DNA of 64,000 nucleotides from assembly GCA_030278955.1 (NCBI GenBank), contig JAOANR010000003.1, forward strand, positions 56,103,628 through 56,167,627, read 5' to 3'. The notes under the pieces are model-generated. The model was not told the DNA's origin and did no database searches. It saw nothing but the letters and a program-made list of their open reading frames with translations. Origin of the DNA: Hygrophila difformis. Taxonomy: Eukaryota; Streptophyta; Magnoliopsida; Lamiales; Acanthaceae. Of the stretch, positions 22,980-34,233 are shown one piece after another (position 1 is the stretch's first letter; each line of letters opens with the position of its first letter). Both the position numbers and the translations under genes were made by a program.

Positions 22980-23475
22980 CAGTCCAAGTAAATTCAAAAT
23001 GCTGGGCTAAAAATTAAACAATCCACTTGCATAAAATTAGGTTGGGTCAGTTCCATTTTATCTGTGAATTTTATTTCGGGTATTGAATTTCTTCAATTCC
23101 CGAAAATACTTTCTCAGATTTATAGAACTAATCCAACCAAGAACCTGGTTTTCCATGTTACTCTTATCTGCTCCTCTTTTTTGGGGGTTCCGAACTTCTG
23201 CAAGATAGATGAATGAAATGCATTAGATTTTCTCCAAATATCAACATCCTCACATTTAGAGTCTTAGTACTCTAAATGTTTAATTGATCTTTGGGTACTT
23301 GCTCGTCATGAAATAAGTACTATAAATATATACTATATATATATATAAACTGAAATTTTTGTGTTTTTTTTAAATGCTGTTTCTTATTCAGTGTAAGCCG
23401 GGTCTGCCACTGCTTGGCTTTCTTTCTCCGGATCGAACTGTCCAAGGTACTCTTTTAATCGTTGTCCATTCACCA
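22980..23475. other. Spacer between pol and the internal promoter-like block
   Basis: It includes a third polypurine-tract-like copy at 23243-23258, followed on the minus strand by TGATATTTGG, which resembles the LTR start TGATAATGG. A short TA-rich stretch lies near 23330-23350. No gene is seen. Confidence 0.5.
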
Positions 23476-26400
23476 CTATATCGCCCCTGCCAGTCGAATC
23501 CTGACAGCTCCATTTTTAAACACCTCTAGTACTTCATGTGGTCCCTCCCATCTAGATTTGAGCTTTCCGGGGAACAGCTTCAACCTAGTATTGAACAATA
23601 ACACATGTTGACCAACATAAAAATACTTAGGTTTGATCCGGCGATCGTGCAACTTCTGGGTCCGCTCCTTGTAAATTCGAGAGCTTTCATAAGCTTGCGC
23701 TCGTATTTCCTCAATTTCATTGAGGTCCAACTTACGTTTGCTCTGAGCAACTTTCGGATCGAAGTTAAGCGTTTTAACGGCCCAGTAAGCTTTATGCTCT
23801 AGCTCTACAGGCAAATGACAGGCTTTTCCGAAGACTAGCCTATATGGAGACATCCCGATGGGAGTCTTATATGCTGTGCGGTATGCCCATAGAGCATCAT
23901 TGAGCTTACGTGCCCAATCCTTACGGGTTATCCCGACAGTGGCTTCGAGTATGTGTTTGATTTCGCGATTGGATACTTCGACTTGACCACTAGTCTGAGG
24001 ATGGTAAGGCGTGCCTATCTTATGGAGGATCCCATTTATACTCATTAAAGTTTCAAAACCTTTATTAATAAAGTGTGTTCCTCCATCAGATATCACCACC
24101 CTAGGTACGCCAAATCGACTGAAAATGTTGTTCTTGAGGAACTTGATGACTTGGCTACCATCATTGGTCGGTAATGCGACAGCCTCGACCCATTTGGATA
24201 CGTAATCGACAGCTACCAAGATATAGTAGTTTCCACCAGATGGTGGAAACGGTCCCATGAAGTCAATGCCCCATACATCAAAGATCTCAAGTGTGAGAAT
24301 CCCCTTTTGAGGCATCTCATCCCTCTTGGAGATGTTTCCTAATCTTTGGCATCTGTCACAGCCCTTAACAAATGTCCTGCAATCCTCATAGATGTGAGGC
24401 CAATAAAATCCACATTCGAGGACCTTGTGGGCCGTTCGAGCGGGACCATGGTGACCTCCATATTCTGATTCATGGCATTTTCTGACAATTTGATAAGCTT
24501 CATGCTCAGTCACACATCGCCTGATTATTAAATCAGGGCAGTGTTTGAAGAGATAAGGTTCTTCCCAGAAGTAACTTAATACATCTCGTTTGAACTTATT
24601 CCTCTGATGATAGTTCGAAAACTGAGGGGTTACTCCGCACGCCAAGAAGTTAGCGATGTCGGAAAACCATGGACAAGCTTGATTATGCAGATGCAACGCG
24701 AACAACTGTTCGTCCGGGAAATCTTCATTGACGGCTTTTTCCTTTTTATCATTATCTAATCGAGATAAGTGGTCAGCAGCACCATTATCTCGACCTCGCC
24801 TATCTTTTATTATGATGTCGAATTCTTGCAACAGAAGTACCCACCTGATTAATCGAGGTTTTGCATCTTGTTTGCTAAACAAGTATCTCAATGCTGTATG
24901 ATCGGTGTATACTATGGTCTTTGTACCTATCAGGTACTGTCTGAACTTGTCAAACGCGAAGACTACAGCATACATCTCTTTCTCCGTTGTGGTGTAGTTA
25001 ACTTGGGCTTCATTCAGGGCATGACTTGCGTAATGAATTACGCAGTGTCTCCCATCCTTATGATGTCCAAGAACTGCGCCTACGGCGAGACCACTAGCAT
25101 CGCACATTACCTCGAAAGGCAGTGACCAATCGGTTGGTTGCACTATCGGTGCAGAAACCAACATCTTCTTGAGCGTGTCAAAGGCTTGGACACACGCTTC
25201 ATTTATTAAGAAAGGATTTTCTTTACAAAGCAGATTAGTGAGCGGCTTGGCAATTTTAGAGAAGTCCTTAATGAATCTCCGGTAAAAACCGGCATGCCCT
25301 AAGAAGCTCCTAACTGATTTGATCGAGTTAGGAAGAGGGAGATTGGAAATGATGGAAACTTTGGCTGGATCAACTTCAATGCCTGCACGAGAAATGCGAT
25401 GACCTAACACTATGCCCTCAGTGACCATAAAATGGCACTTTTCCCAATTTAAAACCAAGTTAGTGTCTTCACACCTCTTTAAAATCTTAGCAAGATTGGT
25501 CAAACAATCTTCGAACGTATCTCCATATACAGAGAAGTCATCCATGAAGACCTCAATGCATTTTTCGATAAATTCAGAGAAAATAGACATCATGCATCTT
25601 TGAAAAGTAGCAGGTGCATTGCACAAACCAAAAGGCATCCGTCGATAGGCAAAAGTGCCGTACGGGCAAGTAAAAGTGGTTTTATCATGGTCTTCACTGG
25701 AAATAACAATCTGATTGTAACCAGAATAACCATCCAAAAAGCAATAAAACTCTCTCCCTGCCAACCTCTCAAGCATCTGATCAATGAATGGCAATGGAAA
25801 ATGGTCCTTGCGTGTGGCCTCGTTCAGCTTCCGGTAATCGATACAAACTCTCCATCCGGTCACTGGCCTGGTTGCAACCTCTTCTCCTTGCTCATTCTTG
25901 GTTATGCACATCCCTCCTCGTTTGGGTACGACCTGCACTGGGCTAACCCATTTGCTATCAGAGATAGGATAGATTATCCCAGCATCTAAGAGCTTGATAA
26001 CTTCTTTCCTTACCACTTCTTGCATAAGGGGATTCAATCGCCTCTGAGGTTGACGGGAGGGTTTAAACTCTTCTTCCATTAGAATCCTGTGCATGCAAAT
26101 AGAAGGGCTTATTCCTTTTATATCAGAAATGGTCCAACCTATTGCATGTACATGTTTCTTAAGAACGACCACCAGAGCATTTTCTTGCTCTTGGGAGAGC
26201 TTAGCCGAAACAATCACGGGTAACTTTTTATGTTCTGCGAGAAATGCGTACTTGAGATGATCGGGTAGTGTTTTAAGTTCAAGCTCTGGTGGACATTCAA
26301 CGGAAGGGAGTAGTTTGCGAGAAATGGGTAGTGGGAGAACAGATTTACCTTCGGGATCCTGCATCAGTACAGGATCCTCTTCTTCCTCTTGGTTGGCGTC

Positions 26401-27723
26401 ATCATGGAAGTCGATGCCGTCAAATTCCTCCAAATCCCCTGTTTCGGGATCAGCGAAGTGGACGGCTTTGCATCCTTTGTGCTCCACGCCAGCAGGCTTC
26501 AGTACCTGCTTTGATGGTTCATCCAGCATCATTTCACAATCAAGTTCAGAGTCTAGCTCTTCCCTAACTATTACATTTTCAAATGAAAAACAAGAACTGT
26601 CATTCGGAAATTTCTGCAATTTCTCCATATCAAAGATGATCTCCTCGCCATCGACCCTTAAGGTGACTTTTCCGGATTTAGCGTCAATCAGTGCACCACC
26701 AGTGGCTAGAAATGGGCGTCCAAGGATAAGCGGCATTTCAGAATCCTCTTCAATGTCGAGGACGATGAAGTCGACCGGGAAAAGAACCTGCCCGGTTTTG
26801 ACTACAACATCCTTGAGGATTCCTACGGGCTGAGTGATCGATCTGTCTGCAAGTTGCAGTCTCATCTTGATCGGTTGAATTTCTCCAAGCTTAAGGCGAA
26901 CAGCCATAGCTAGTGGCATCACATTGATGCTTGATCCTAAATCACAAAGCCCCATACTCACTTTGGCCTTTCCGAATTGTACTGGAAGTGTGCAACATCC
27001 GGGGTCCTCTTTCTTTTCAGGCATTCTCCTCTGAACGATGGCACTGCATGTGCTGTTGAGAATAATTACCTCTTCCTGCTCAACCTGCCTTTTTCCTGAA
27101 ATCAATTCTTTCAAGAACTTAGCATAGATGGGCATTTCGGAAATCATTTCTGTGAGAGGAATGGTTATCTCTACAGACTTTAATCGTTGCAGAAATTTCT
27201 TGAATTTAAGATCATGTTCTTTATTTTTAAGCCGCGCAGGATAAGGAATCCTGGGCATGTACTTGTTATTAGCAATTTTTGGTGGTGAAGGGAAGGAAGT
27301 TGTACCTTCACCTGTACCCTTATCTGTTTCAGCCGTTTCGGGCGCAGCTTCAGTCTGCAATTCGGCTGTCTCTTTTTCTGCTTCGTTCCCATTATCAGCT
27401 TCCTTACCAGCATTGTCAACAACATCATCCTCTTCAAATTCCGCTCCAATATCTGCTCCCTTTGGTCCATCCAGTACTCTTCCAGATTTCAAGGTTATTG
27501 CCTTGCATTGCGGGTTCTTTTCCGCAGTACTAGGCAATGTTCCTTTGTCCCTTTTCTGCATCTCATTAGCCATCTGTGTAACTTGGGTCTCCACATTTCT
27601 GATGGAGGCCTGTAGTTGATTGTTGATCTCTTTCTGACTAGTGATGAAATCAGTCATCAAATTCTCAAGCCTTGAAGAGGCTTTTGATTCTGATTCTGAT
27701 TTTGATGCTGATTCTGATTCCAC
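23476..27723 (-). CDS. Athila-like pol: protease, reverse transcriptase, RNase H, integrase
   Basis: The uninterrupted frame is 1,415 codons long. Landmarks by residue are protease [12 protein letters not shown] around 259-270, reverse transcriptase core with MPFGLCNAP (about 696-704) and catalytic FMDD (726-729), and RNase H from about 870 to 990 (CDASG, then [11 protein letters not shown]). Integrase follows with an HHCC zinc module (about 1091-1125) and catalytic Asp1154 (GIDFMG), Asp1213 (ISDGG) and Glu1249 ([10 protein letters not shown]). There is no ATG at the upstream edge (the first in-frame start-like codon is GTG at 27723), as expected for a pol expressed with gag. It overlaps the end of gag by 67 nt and lies in the -1 frame relative to gag. 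Confidence 0.92.
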   Translation of the reverse strand: MESESASKSESESKASSRLENLMTDFITSQKEINNQLQASIRNVETQVTQMANEMQKRDKGTLPSTAEKNPQCKAITLKSGRVLDGPKGADIGAEFEEDDVVDNAGKEADNGNEAEKETAELQTEAAPETAETDKGTGEGTTSFPSPPKIANNKYMPRIPYPARLKNKEHDLKFKKFLQRLKSVEITIPLTEMISEMPIYAKFLKELISGKRQVEQEEVIILNSTCSAIVQRRMPEKKEDPGCCTLPVQFGKAKVSMGLCDLGSSINVMPLAMAVRLKLGEIQPIKMRLQLADRSITQPVGILKDVVVKTGQVLFPVDFIVLDIEEDSEMPLILGRPFLATGGALIDAKSGKVTLRVDGEEIIFDMEKLQKFPNDSSCFSFENVIVREELDSELDCEMMLDEPSKQVLKPAGVEHKGCKAVHFADPETGDLEEFDGIDFHDDANQEEEEDPVLMQDPEGKSVLPLPISRKLLPSVECPPELELKTLPDHLKYAFLAEHKKLPVIVSAKLSQEQENALVVVLKKHVHAIGWTISDIKGISPSICMHRILMEEEFKPSRQPQRRLNPLMQEVVRKEVIKLLDAGIIYPISDSKWVSPVQVVPKRGGMCITKNEQGEEVATRPVTGWRVCIDYRKLNEATRKDHFPLPFIDQMLERLAGREFYCFLDGYSGYNQIVISSEDHDKTTFTCPYGTFAYRRMPFGLCNAPATFQRCMMSIFSEFIEKCIEVFMDDFSVYGDTFEDCLTNLAKILKRCEDTNLVLNWEKCHFMVTEGIVLGHRISRAGIEVDPAKVSIISNLPLPNSIKSVRSFLGHAGFYRRFIKDFSKIAKPLTNLLCKENPFLINEACVQAFDTLKKMLVSAPIVQPTDWSLPFEVMCDASGLAVGAVLGHHKDGRHCVIHYASHALNEAQVNYTTTEKEMYAVVFAFDKFRQYLIGTKTIVYTDHTALRYLFSKQDAKPRLIRWVLLLQEFDIIIKDRRGRDNGAADHLSRLDNDKKEKAVNEDFPDEQLFALHLHNQACPWFSDIANFLACGVTPQFSNYHQRNKFKRDVLSYFWEEPYLFKHCPDLIIRRCVTEHEAYQIVRKCHESEYGGHHGPARTAHKVLECGFYWPHIYEDCRTFVKGCDRCQRLGNISKRDEMPQKGILTLEIFDVWGIDFMGPFPPSGGNYYILVAVDYVSKWVEAVALPTNDGSQVIKFLKNNIFSRFGVPRVVISDGGTHFINKGFETLMSINGILHKIGTPYHPQTSGQVEVSNREIKHILEATVGITRKDWARKLNDALWAYRTAYKTPIGMSPYRLVFGKACHLPVELEHKAYWAVKTLNFDPKVAQSKRKLDLNEIEEIRAQAYESSRIYKERTQKLHDRRIKPKYFYVGQHVLLFNTRLKLFPGKLKSRWEGPHEVLEVFKNGAVRIRLAGAI

Positions 27724-29339
27724 TGGCCTTGGTTTGGGACAAACTGAGGCTGGAAACTCTGATTGGGCTGAAAGTTTTGGAAATTCTGAGGCGGCCTCTG
27801 CTGGATCTGAGGTTGAAAACCTGGATTCTGAAAATGTTGGCCCCTGTTCTGATTGAATCCCTGATTCTGCTGAGGGTTGAACTGCTGTTGCGGCTTGTTC
27901 AAGAGATGTGAGTTTAAGGCGTTGTTGTTTGAATAAGACAAATTCGGGTGTCTATTTGGAAAAGCTCCTGCATAGTTATAGCTCTCAGCTGTGACTTGCT
28001 CGCATGTGTCAGTTGCATGAGCACCTTGACACAGTCCACAGATCACATCAGATTGTTGTCCCTGCGCAGAACTTCCAACTCCTTGATTTACAGACAACGC
28101 TGCCACTTGCTCTTGAAGCTTTTCAATGTCTGACTTCTCTACTGTACCTACAGCACATAAACTACGAGGGGGAGTGAGATTACCATCATCAGTTAGAACA
28201 GAACGGTTTACACTCATGGCTTCAATCTTTGCCCAGGCTTGGTCCATCGGTATGTAGAGCAAATGTTGACCACCGGCAGCATCAAGCATGGATTTCCATG
28301 CTGGGGTCAGACCACTGTAGAACTTTCTCAGTCTCTCCCAGTCATGGAAGCCATGTTGAGGACACTTTCTGAGTAGGTTGAAGAATCTTTCCTTTGCATC
28401 ATACAAGGACTCGTCTGGTTTCATCTTGAATTCCGCAATTTTGGAGCGGCATTCATCCACCTTGGACTCCGGGAAGTATTTTGCTAGGAAGTTTCTGATC
28501 ACATCTTCCCATGTAGACTTCTGATTTACGGGCAGTGACTTGTACCATGTTCGTGCTCCGCTTGTCAGAGAGAAGGGGAATAGCCTTAGTCGAATAGTGT
28601 TCGCGGGTACATCACGATTCTTGATCGTGTCACACAATTCTAGGAAGGTTTGCAGGTGATCATGGGGATCTTCATGACTTGCTCCGGCAAACTGGTTGCT
28701 CTGGACTAGATTGATTAGGGCCGGTTTCAGTTCGAAGTTCCTGGCCAGGAATGGAGCTTGTCCAGGAATGTTCAGATATGGCTCTAAAATCGGCTGCATG
28801 TAATCAGCAGCAGCTGCTGCTTGATGATTGTTCTCAGGCCCGCCTTGGTACTGCTGTGGGTAGTAGTTCTGAGGCATGAAATAGTTCCTCGGATCATTGA
28901 AATCATTCGGATTCGGAGGATTCTGATGGGGGTTATGGTATTGCTGATTCTGTTGGTTTGGGAAATTTTGCTGATTTGGTTGGTTTTGGTTGTTTGGTGG
29001 ATTTTGGTTCGGGTTGGGAGGGGGTGCCTCGAAGTGCTGCTGGTCCATGTTTGGTGGATTCCCACCTCCTTGTATGATCTGGGGAGGGGGATCATCCAAA
29101 TCATCATGATCAGCATCTTCGGGGTCTTCCTCAATGTTGTGAAGTGGGGGATTGGGTTGAATGATTGGTGGGATGTCAGGGTTTGCCATTTCGGAAATAT
29201 CGCTGCTGGTGCTTGGCGAAAGTAATGCCTGTCGTTCCCGTTCCCTTCTTCGTTTAGTCTCCGCCCTAAGACGTCGAGCTGTCTTTTCTATCTCTGAATT
29301 AAACGGGATCTCGGCTGGCGTCTGCTTCCTCCTTTGCAT
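27657..29339 (-). CDS. Athila-like gag
   Basis: The open frame has 560 codons from an ATG about 145 nt after the primer site. It has a basic Arg-rich N-terminus, an Asn/Gln/Pro-rich linker (about 95-170), and a retrotransposon gag domain around 215-370 with [19 protein letters not shown] zinc-knuckle-like [13 protein letters not shown] lies near residue 425, and a second Asn/Gln-rich tail closes the protein. It forms the virus-like particle that packages element RNA. The frame ends shortly after the pol frame opens, so this copy needs a -1 shift, or carries a 1-nt lesion. Confidence 0.9.
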   Translation of the reverse strand: MQRRKQTPAEIPFNSEIEKTARRLRAETKRRRERERQALLSPSTSSDISEMANPDIPPIIQPNPPLHNIEEDPEDADHDDLDDPPPQIIQGGGNPPNMDQQHFEAPPPNPNQNPPNNQNQPNQQNFPNQQNQQYHNPHQNPPNPNDFNDPRNYFMPQNYYPQQYQGGPENNHQAAAAADYMQPILEPYLNIPGQAPFLARNFELKPALINLVQSNQFAGASHEDPHDHLQTFLELCDTIKNRDVPANTIRLRLFPFSLTSGARTWYKSLPVNQKSTWEDVIRNFLAKYFPESKVDECRSKIAEFKMKPDESLYDAKERFFNLLRKCPQHGFHDWERLRKFYSGLTPAWKSMLDAAGGQHLLYIPMDQAWAKIEAMSVNRSVLTDDGNLTPPRSLCAVGTVEKSDIEKLQEQVAALSVNQGVGSSAQGQQSDVICGLCQGAHATDTCEQVTAESYNYAGAFPNRHPNLSYSNNNALNSHLLNKPQQQFNPQQNQGFNQNRGQHFQNPGFQPQIQQRPPQNFQNFQPNQSFQPQFVPNQGQWNQNQHQNQNQNQKPLQGLRI

Positions 29340-29483
29340 AGAACAACGGCTTCAATAATGACAGTACCTGTACAATCCCCAGGTTAGAAGTGGTTCTAAA
29401 GGTGAATATCTATAATTATATGTATAGGCTACTCTAGGAGCAATGAGGAACGTAATTCTCTAAATAAAACGGCGCTGCATCCT
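29340..29483 (-). other. Untranslated leader between primer site and gag
   Basis: A non-coding stretch of about 145 nt separates the primer binding site from the gag ATG on the minus strand. Confidence 0.6.
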
Positions 29484-29500
29484 CCCCGGCAGCGGCGCCA
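29484..29500 (-). promoter_or_regulatory. Primer binding site, tRNA-Asp type
   Basis: The minus-strand TGGCGCCGCTGCCGGGG follows the 5' LTR with no gap. It differs at one base from the complement of the plant tRNA-Asp(GUC) 3' end, a primer commonly used by Athila elements. Confidence 0.85.
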
Positions 29501-32405
29501 TGAAACTTTTGACAAGTTTCGTTAACCCGAGCTTTTGCTAAAATTATACCAGGTCAGATTTATTAAATGAAAAACGTTATGATTCACGGGAAAAGGTTTA
29601 GGGATATATCAAGATTATTAATCTTTTTATTACTCAAGTATGGTGCTTCGGTTTCAAATGGCGCTGTGGTCCTCTCTGTCATGAAAAGTTGACAAATCTC
29701 ATGGCATAGCCGGGATAGGTTGACCTTCAGCCTGTCACACTGAGGATCCCCGGCAAATATGCCATGATACTTCTCATCAATTCTTGCCATATGATTTCCT
29801 GCCATGAAACTTTTGACAAGTTCCCACTACATGAGTATTTTCTGAAAATTCGTGATCCTGGTTTAGGTTTTATTTAATGAAACCAATTTATGATGGCGGT
29901 GTTGTGATTAGGGATATATTTATACGTAGTCATGTTTTTATTGCTCGTAGTTACGAAACTGTGCTCCCGAAAGCGCACGGAGTCAAAAATTGCAGTAATT
30001 TATAGTAAGACCGGATCGTTCACTGGAGGATGTGCGATAGAAGCAGGTCCCACGTCGTTTTACTAGATTTTCCATTCGTATTGCTCAATAGGTTTGAAAG
30101 ATGATTAATGTCTACTAATCATGAATTTAAACTAGATCTAGAGAGCAGTTAAATTAATCTACAAAGCAAATAAATCTATTCTAGAAAGCGAATAAGAATT
30201 ATTCTAGGAATGCAGTAAACATTATCTACGAAAGCAAGGAAAAGGTGCATTGTGCCAACCGTGAAGTTGAGTCACAATGTAGACAGAAAGGACAGGAAGA
30301 AAAGAATGAAAATTGGACAAGAGTGAGATACAACAATATTAAACTTCCATTTTCATACGCAGATCTTTGTTTGGGATAATTCTGTCAGATAGCTAATTCT
30401 CATGCTCTCAATAAGGCTTTCCCTTTAACAGACAGGTACTTGCAATATGAGTTTACATGTTCTTAAGACCGCAAATTCTAAGATACCACAGATTCGTAAC
30501 TGCCCTGGCCTGGGTGTGTTACTTCATCTGTGGTGGAAAAGCAACACCTGGCACATCATTTATTGAAATGCCAAGTACCACTATCATTCTCCCATGTCAC
30601 ACCCAAAGATTTGAATCAAGCCCTAAACTATCCCTTAACTGTCGATCCTAGAAGCAGTTACACAACTCTCAATACAACCGAGTGACCTCTAATGAAAACG
30701 GTTAAAAGAAAGCGGTAAAGAAAGTATTTAAAACCTATCACTCGGAGGTTTTGAAAATCTGACCCTGGTAGTAAAAGACAGCTCCCCATCAGAATGAAGG
30801 AGTATGGATCAAGAATTCCCGGCTCTCGGTGAACCATGAGTGTGTTCACTTCTTTCCGGGTGATTATGAGGTACAAACTAATGAAACGAACTAATGAATT
30901 AGTTCGTTCCGGATGCACTCACTCAGGACTCAAAAGTAGCCTTTGGCAGAAGAGGATAGCAGTTGAAAGAAAACTCAACCCTATCTTGGAAAATAACCAA
31001 GGCCTGGATGATGTTCCTCTAAGATCATTTACTACACTGTATTTGAATCCAAGTGGACCCCATCTCGGTGTAGCACTTAATCTTACATTTCCATCAACCA
31101 ACAATTTTGGAAAATAATGGATTTGAAAATCATTCCCTATCAGGTACTAGACTCTCAGTTAAAACACAGACCCTTTCAGTCTAGGCGAGACCTAATCGTT
31201 GAATCTGCTTCTTAATCTCCCAAAACACAACCCTTGACAGAATATGAATTAGTCATAACTGAAGAATTTATCCCTTACTCAGATCCGGATTTTACAAAGA
31301 GGTTTTTGTTGGAAATTTATAGAGCAATATCTGTTTGAGATCTAGACTTCTATTGTCCAAGGGAAGGATCCCAAAATAAATACAGACCACAGTAGTACAT
31401 AATATTATCATGCATAAAGATATAGGGAAGTGTAAAATTAATTGACCCAAAATATAGATGCGGGTCTAGACAGAAGGTGAAACACAGAATGAAGTGGTCA
31501 AGGGACCAAAGTAATGGCAGAATAATCAGGTGGACTGTAAACATCTACTGTCCAATTTCCCAATCACTCGGATGGAGCGAATTTAGACAGCTTGGACCCT
31601 ATAATGGTGGTGTCAACACCAGTTGGGCCTCCACTGTCTGTGAATTCGGATAAAAACCTACATGCTTCCCTTCTATAGTGATCATCAGTTGGCATTGACT
31701 GATGCCAACTGACTCCCAGTATGGATTGGGATTCAGGTTTGGAAATTAAGATAATAAAAATAAAACTGTATCTGGATGGGAGTCAGCCAAGCAGCTATTA
31801 TAACCCCGGATGGGCGAACCGCCAAGGCTTCCACTGACAGCCATCCAGACCATGCAAAATAACGATTAGTAATTAATACCCAGAATACGAGCTAGTTATC
31901 CATGAGGGAGTACCCGCCAACATTAGTCTGATGTATTCTTTACTAATGGTTCCACACAGCACACAAAGACAAAATAAATAAGAAACAAAAGAGGATCCCT
32001 TGTATGAGAGACATTGGTTTCTCATGCAAGGTTGTGGATTGGGTCCACAATTGATGGTCTTAAATAATCCTTCCTACCATAATTAATTACAGTCCAGATT
32101 ATCTGTTTAAGCCATCAAGATTTTGTTTATACAAGAATGTTTTAATGGCAATTGAACAAAGGTTCCTTTAGTCATGATGATTATTGAAGTTTGATTATTG
32201 CTAATCTCCATCTTTAATCATTAATGAGTCAAGGGTTCAATCAGTTAAGTGATGCAAATGGAGAATCAAAATTTGGGCAGCATAACACCCTATATTGCAA
32301 TTCCAGAATGTTACATCCTAACCCGTGGGGCTATGATGTGAGTGTTGCAATATAAAATAGGGAGAGAATGAAATTTGTTTGAGATTAAATAGAGAGAGAG
32401 GAACC

Positions 32406-32948
32406 TTGTCGCGATATCATAAATTTTGTCGCGGACCAAGATCCGCGACATGGACATCCCGACAAGTTTTTAGAATTTTTGGCAGCATAACGCCTCTTTG
32501 TCGCTATATGAGATTTTGTCGCGGAACGTGGTTCCGCGACAAGAGTGACATCGCGACAAAGTGTTTTCATAAAATTCTAAAGCATTTGAACCTTTGTCGC
32601 TATGCATGGAAATTTTGTCGCGGAACGTGGTTCCGCGACAAGGTGTTCCGCGACAAGGTGTTCAAAGATCAAGGAACATGGCATAATTTTTCTGTCTCAG
32701 AGTGGGATTTTGTCGCGGAACGTGGCTCCGCGACAAGATGATTCCGCGACAAGAAGCCATGAAAACAAAATGCAAGAGTTTGGCTCCTTTGTCGCTATGC
32801 ATGGACAGTTTTGTCGCGGAACGTGGCTCCGCGACAAGGTATTCCGCGACAAAGGGTTTTAAATTATGGAGACAAGTGTCTTGAAACACCTTGGTCGCGG
32901 AACAGCCATTTTGTCGCGGAACGTGGCTCCGCGCCAAGAGGCGGTTGG
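32406..32948. repeat. GTCGCGG palindrome array in the 5' LTR (R/U5 part)
   Basis: The block is base-for-base like 17083-17625. It lies downstream of the predicted LTR start site, so its hairpins would be present in the element RNA. Confidence 0.9.
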
Positions 32949-33599
32949 CGCCCAAGGTGGTTCAGGACAAAAGTCAGAAAAAGCAGAAATGAACAGTGGC
33001 ATGCAAACAGCGTGATCTCACCCTATTTCAGATCAAAAAGCTATTCTAAGCTAAAAATAAGCAAGAAACATTCAAAATAAAGAAGAACATGCTTAAACAA
33101 AAATAACAAGGAAGGGCAGAATATTAAAATAAAGCAGGAGACCTAATCTAGGGTTTGATCACACATCCACACAACATTATCCATAATATGCCAACAGTAA
33201 ACATAAAAATAACAAAATGGGGGTCAAATGACCCCAAAATGAAAAAGAAAGCATAAATCCATGGGGTGTGAGACCCATTTCATGATTTGGGACACAAATG
33301 ATGAATGTTTTCCCATATTATTGAAGGGGTGTTGTTAATACCCATGATTTGGGTATTACAAACCCTAAAACAAAAGTTTAGAAACCAAAACATGGTGTAA
33401 AAGTGGCTATCTAGTTACTGTAAACCATAAAACACAAAGTAAACACTAAACTAAACTAATCTAAGAACAAGAATTAAATAATACATAAAAATAAACCTAC
33501 ACTACACTACCTAAGGGAGAACTCCTAAGCTTGCCTTCAAGAGAGCTCTTACAAAAATTCCAACTTTTTTCCAACCCTTAGCTCATGGGAGACACCTCA

Positions 33600-33607
33600 T
33601 ATTTATA
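33600..33607 (-). promoter_or_regulatory. TATA box of the Athila LTR promoter
   Basis: The minus-strand sequence CTATAAATATGAGG lies about 620 nt into the 5' LTR, with a GTCGCGG palindrome array directly upstream. The same box is in the 3' LTR at 18284-18277. Confidence 0.7.
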
Positions 33608-33674
33608 GAAGTGTAACCCTAAGCCCATGGGCCTTGATTCTAGCCCATTGTGTCTTAAGACATCACACACATCA

Positions 33675-33925
33675 CAGCTTTGTCTCGGAACATCAAGTTG
33701 GTCGCGGAACACACTGCATGTGGCAAGGCTTCTCGACTGGGTCTTGTGTCTCTATTTGTGCATCTTGGTCGCGGAACATGCCTTTGTCGCGGAGCATGCC
33801 ATCGCGACAAAGGTCATCGCGCCAAGGGGCTTGGCTGGTCTCCTCTTCATTTGGGCCATCTTGGTCGCGGAATATGCCTTTGTCGCGGAACACTGCATCG
33901 CGCCAAGGGGCTTCCGCGACAAAGG
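33675..33925. repeat. GTCGCGG palindrome array in the 5' LTR (U3 part)
   Basis: It matches 18352-18602 except for one CATCGAGACA/CATCGCGACA difference. It sits immediately upstream of the LTR TATA box in the direction of transcription. Confidence 0.85.
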
Positions 33926-34228
33926 TCTTCCTGGGCCTGCTGAATTGGGCCAGATGGGCTGAAAATATTCTTTTTGTGGGCTTTTCTATCTTTTTCCCAT
34001 CTTTTTGTTTCCTTTTCTTTTTCTCATGTTTTTGGATTTTTCTAACATAAATATGTAATAAAATTACATATTTATGTCTTTTTCACACCAGCTTATTATT
34101 TTTACAATTATGCATAAATTAGTCCAATTCGACTGCTTTCTTACTTAATGTAAGACCGGAATGCGATCAAATGCCCGTTTAAGACACGGAAATGGATTGA
34201 AAATAATGGTCATTTTTGGCCATTATCA

Positions 34229-34233
34229 GTGAT
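34229..34233. repeat. Target site duplication GTGAT of the Athila element (right copy)
   Basis: It is the exact match of 14173-14177. Confidence 0.9.

Larger units (their letters stand above)
14178..34228 (-). mobile_element. Athila-like Ty3 LTR retrotransposon, 20.05 kb, recently inserted, with an extra F-box-like gene
   Basis: The structure on the minus strand is: 5' LTR (34228-29501), tRNA-Asp-type primer site, gag (29339-27657), pol (27723-23476), a two-exon F-box-like gene (22409-20577), a non-coding 3' region, and 3' LTR (18905-14178). The target duplication is GTGAT. The LTRs are 4,728 bp each. Reading them side by side I found about six single-base differences and no indel, roughly 0.13% divergence, so the insertion is very young. 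Athila placement rests on the protease DLGSS, the FMDDFSVYG reverse transcriptase motif, the gag style and the tRNA-Asp primer site. The usual Athila env-like frame is absent and its position is taken by the F-box-like gene. The element sits inside an older solo LTR, which itself sits in a hAT element. Confidence 0.9.
29501..34228 (-). repeat. Athila 5' LTR (4,728 bp)
   Basis: This is the direct repeat of 14178-18905. On the minus strand it begins TGATAATGG and ends AAAGTTTCA. The TATAAATA box at 33607-33600 sets U3 at about 0.65 kb, leaving an unusually long R-U5 of about 4 kb. GTCGCGG palindromes occupy 33675-33925 (U3) and 32406-32948 (transcribed part). No real coding region is seen. Confidence 0.95.

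Noticed and set aside
26315..26833. Plus-strand frame of 172 codons inside pol
   Set aside because: Antisense shadow of the Athila protease region, with no recognisable motif.
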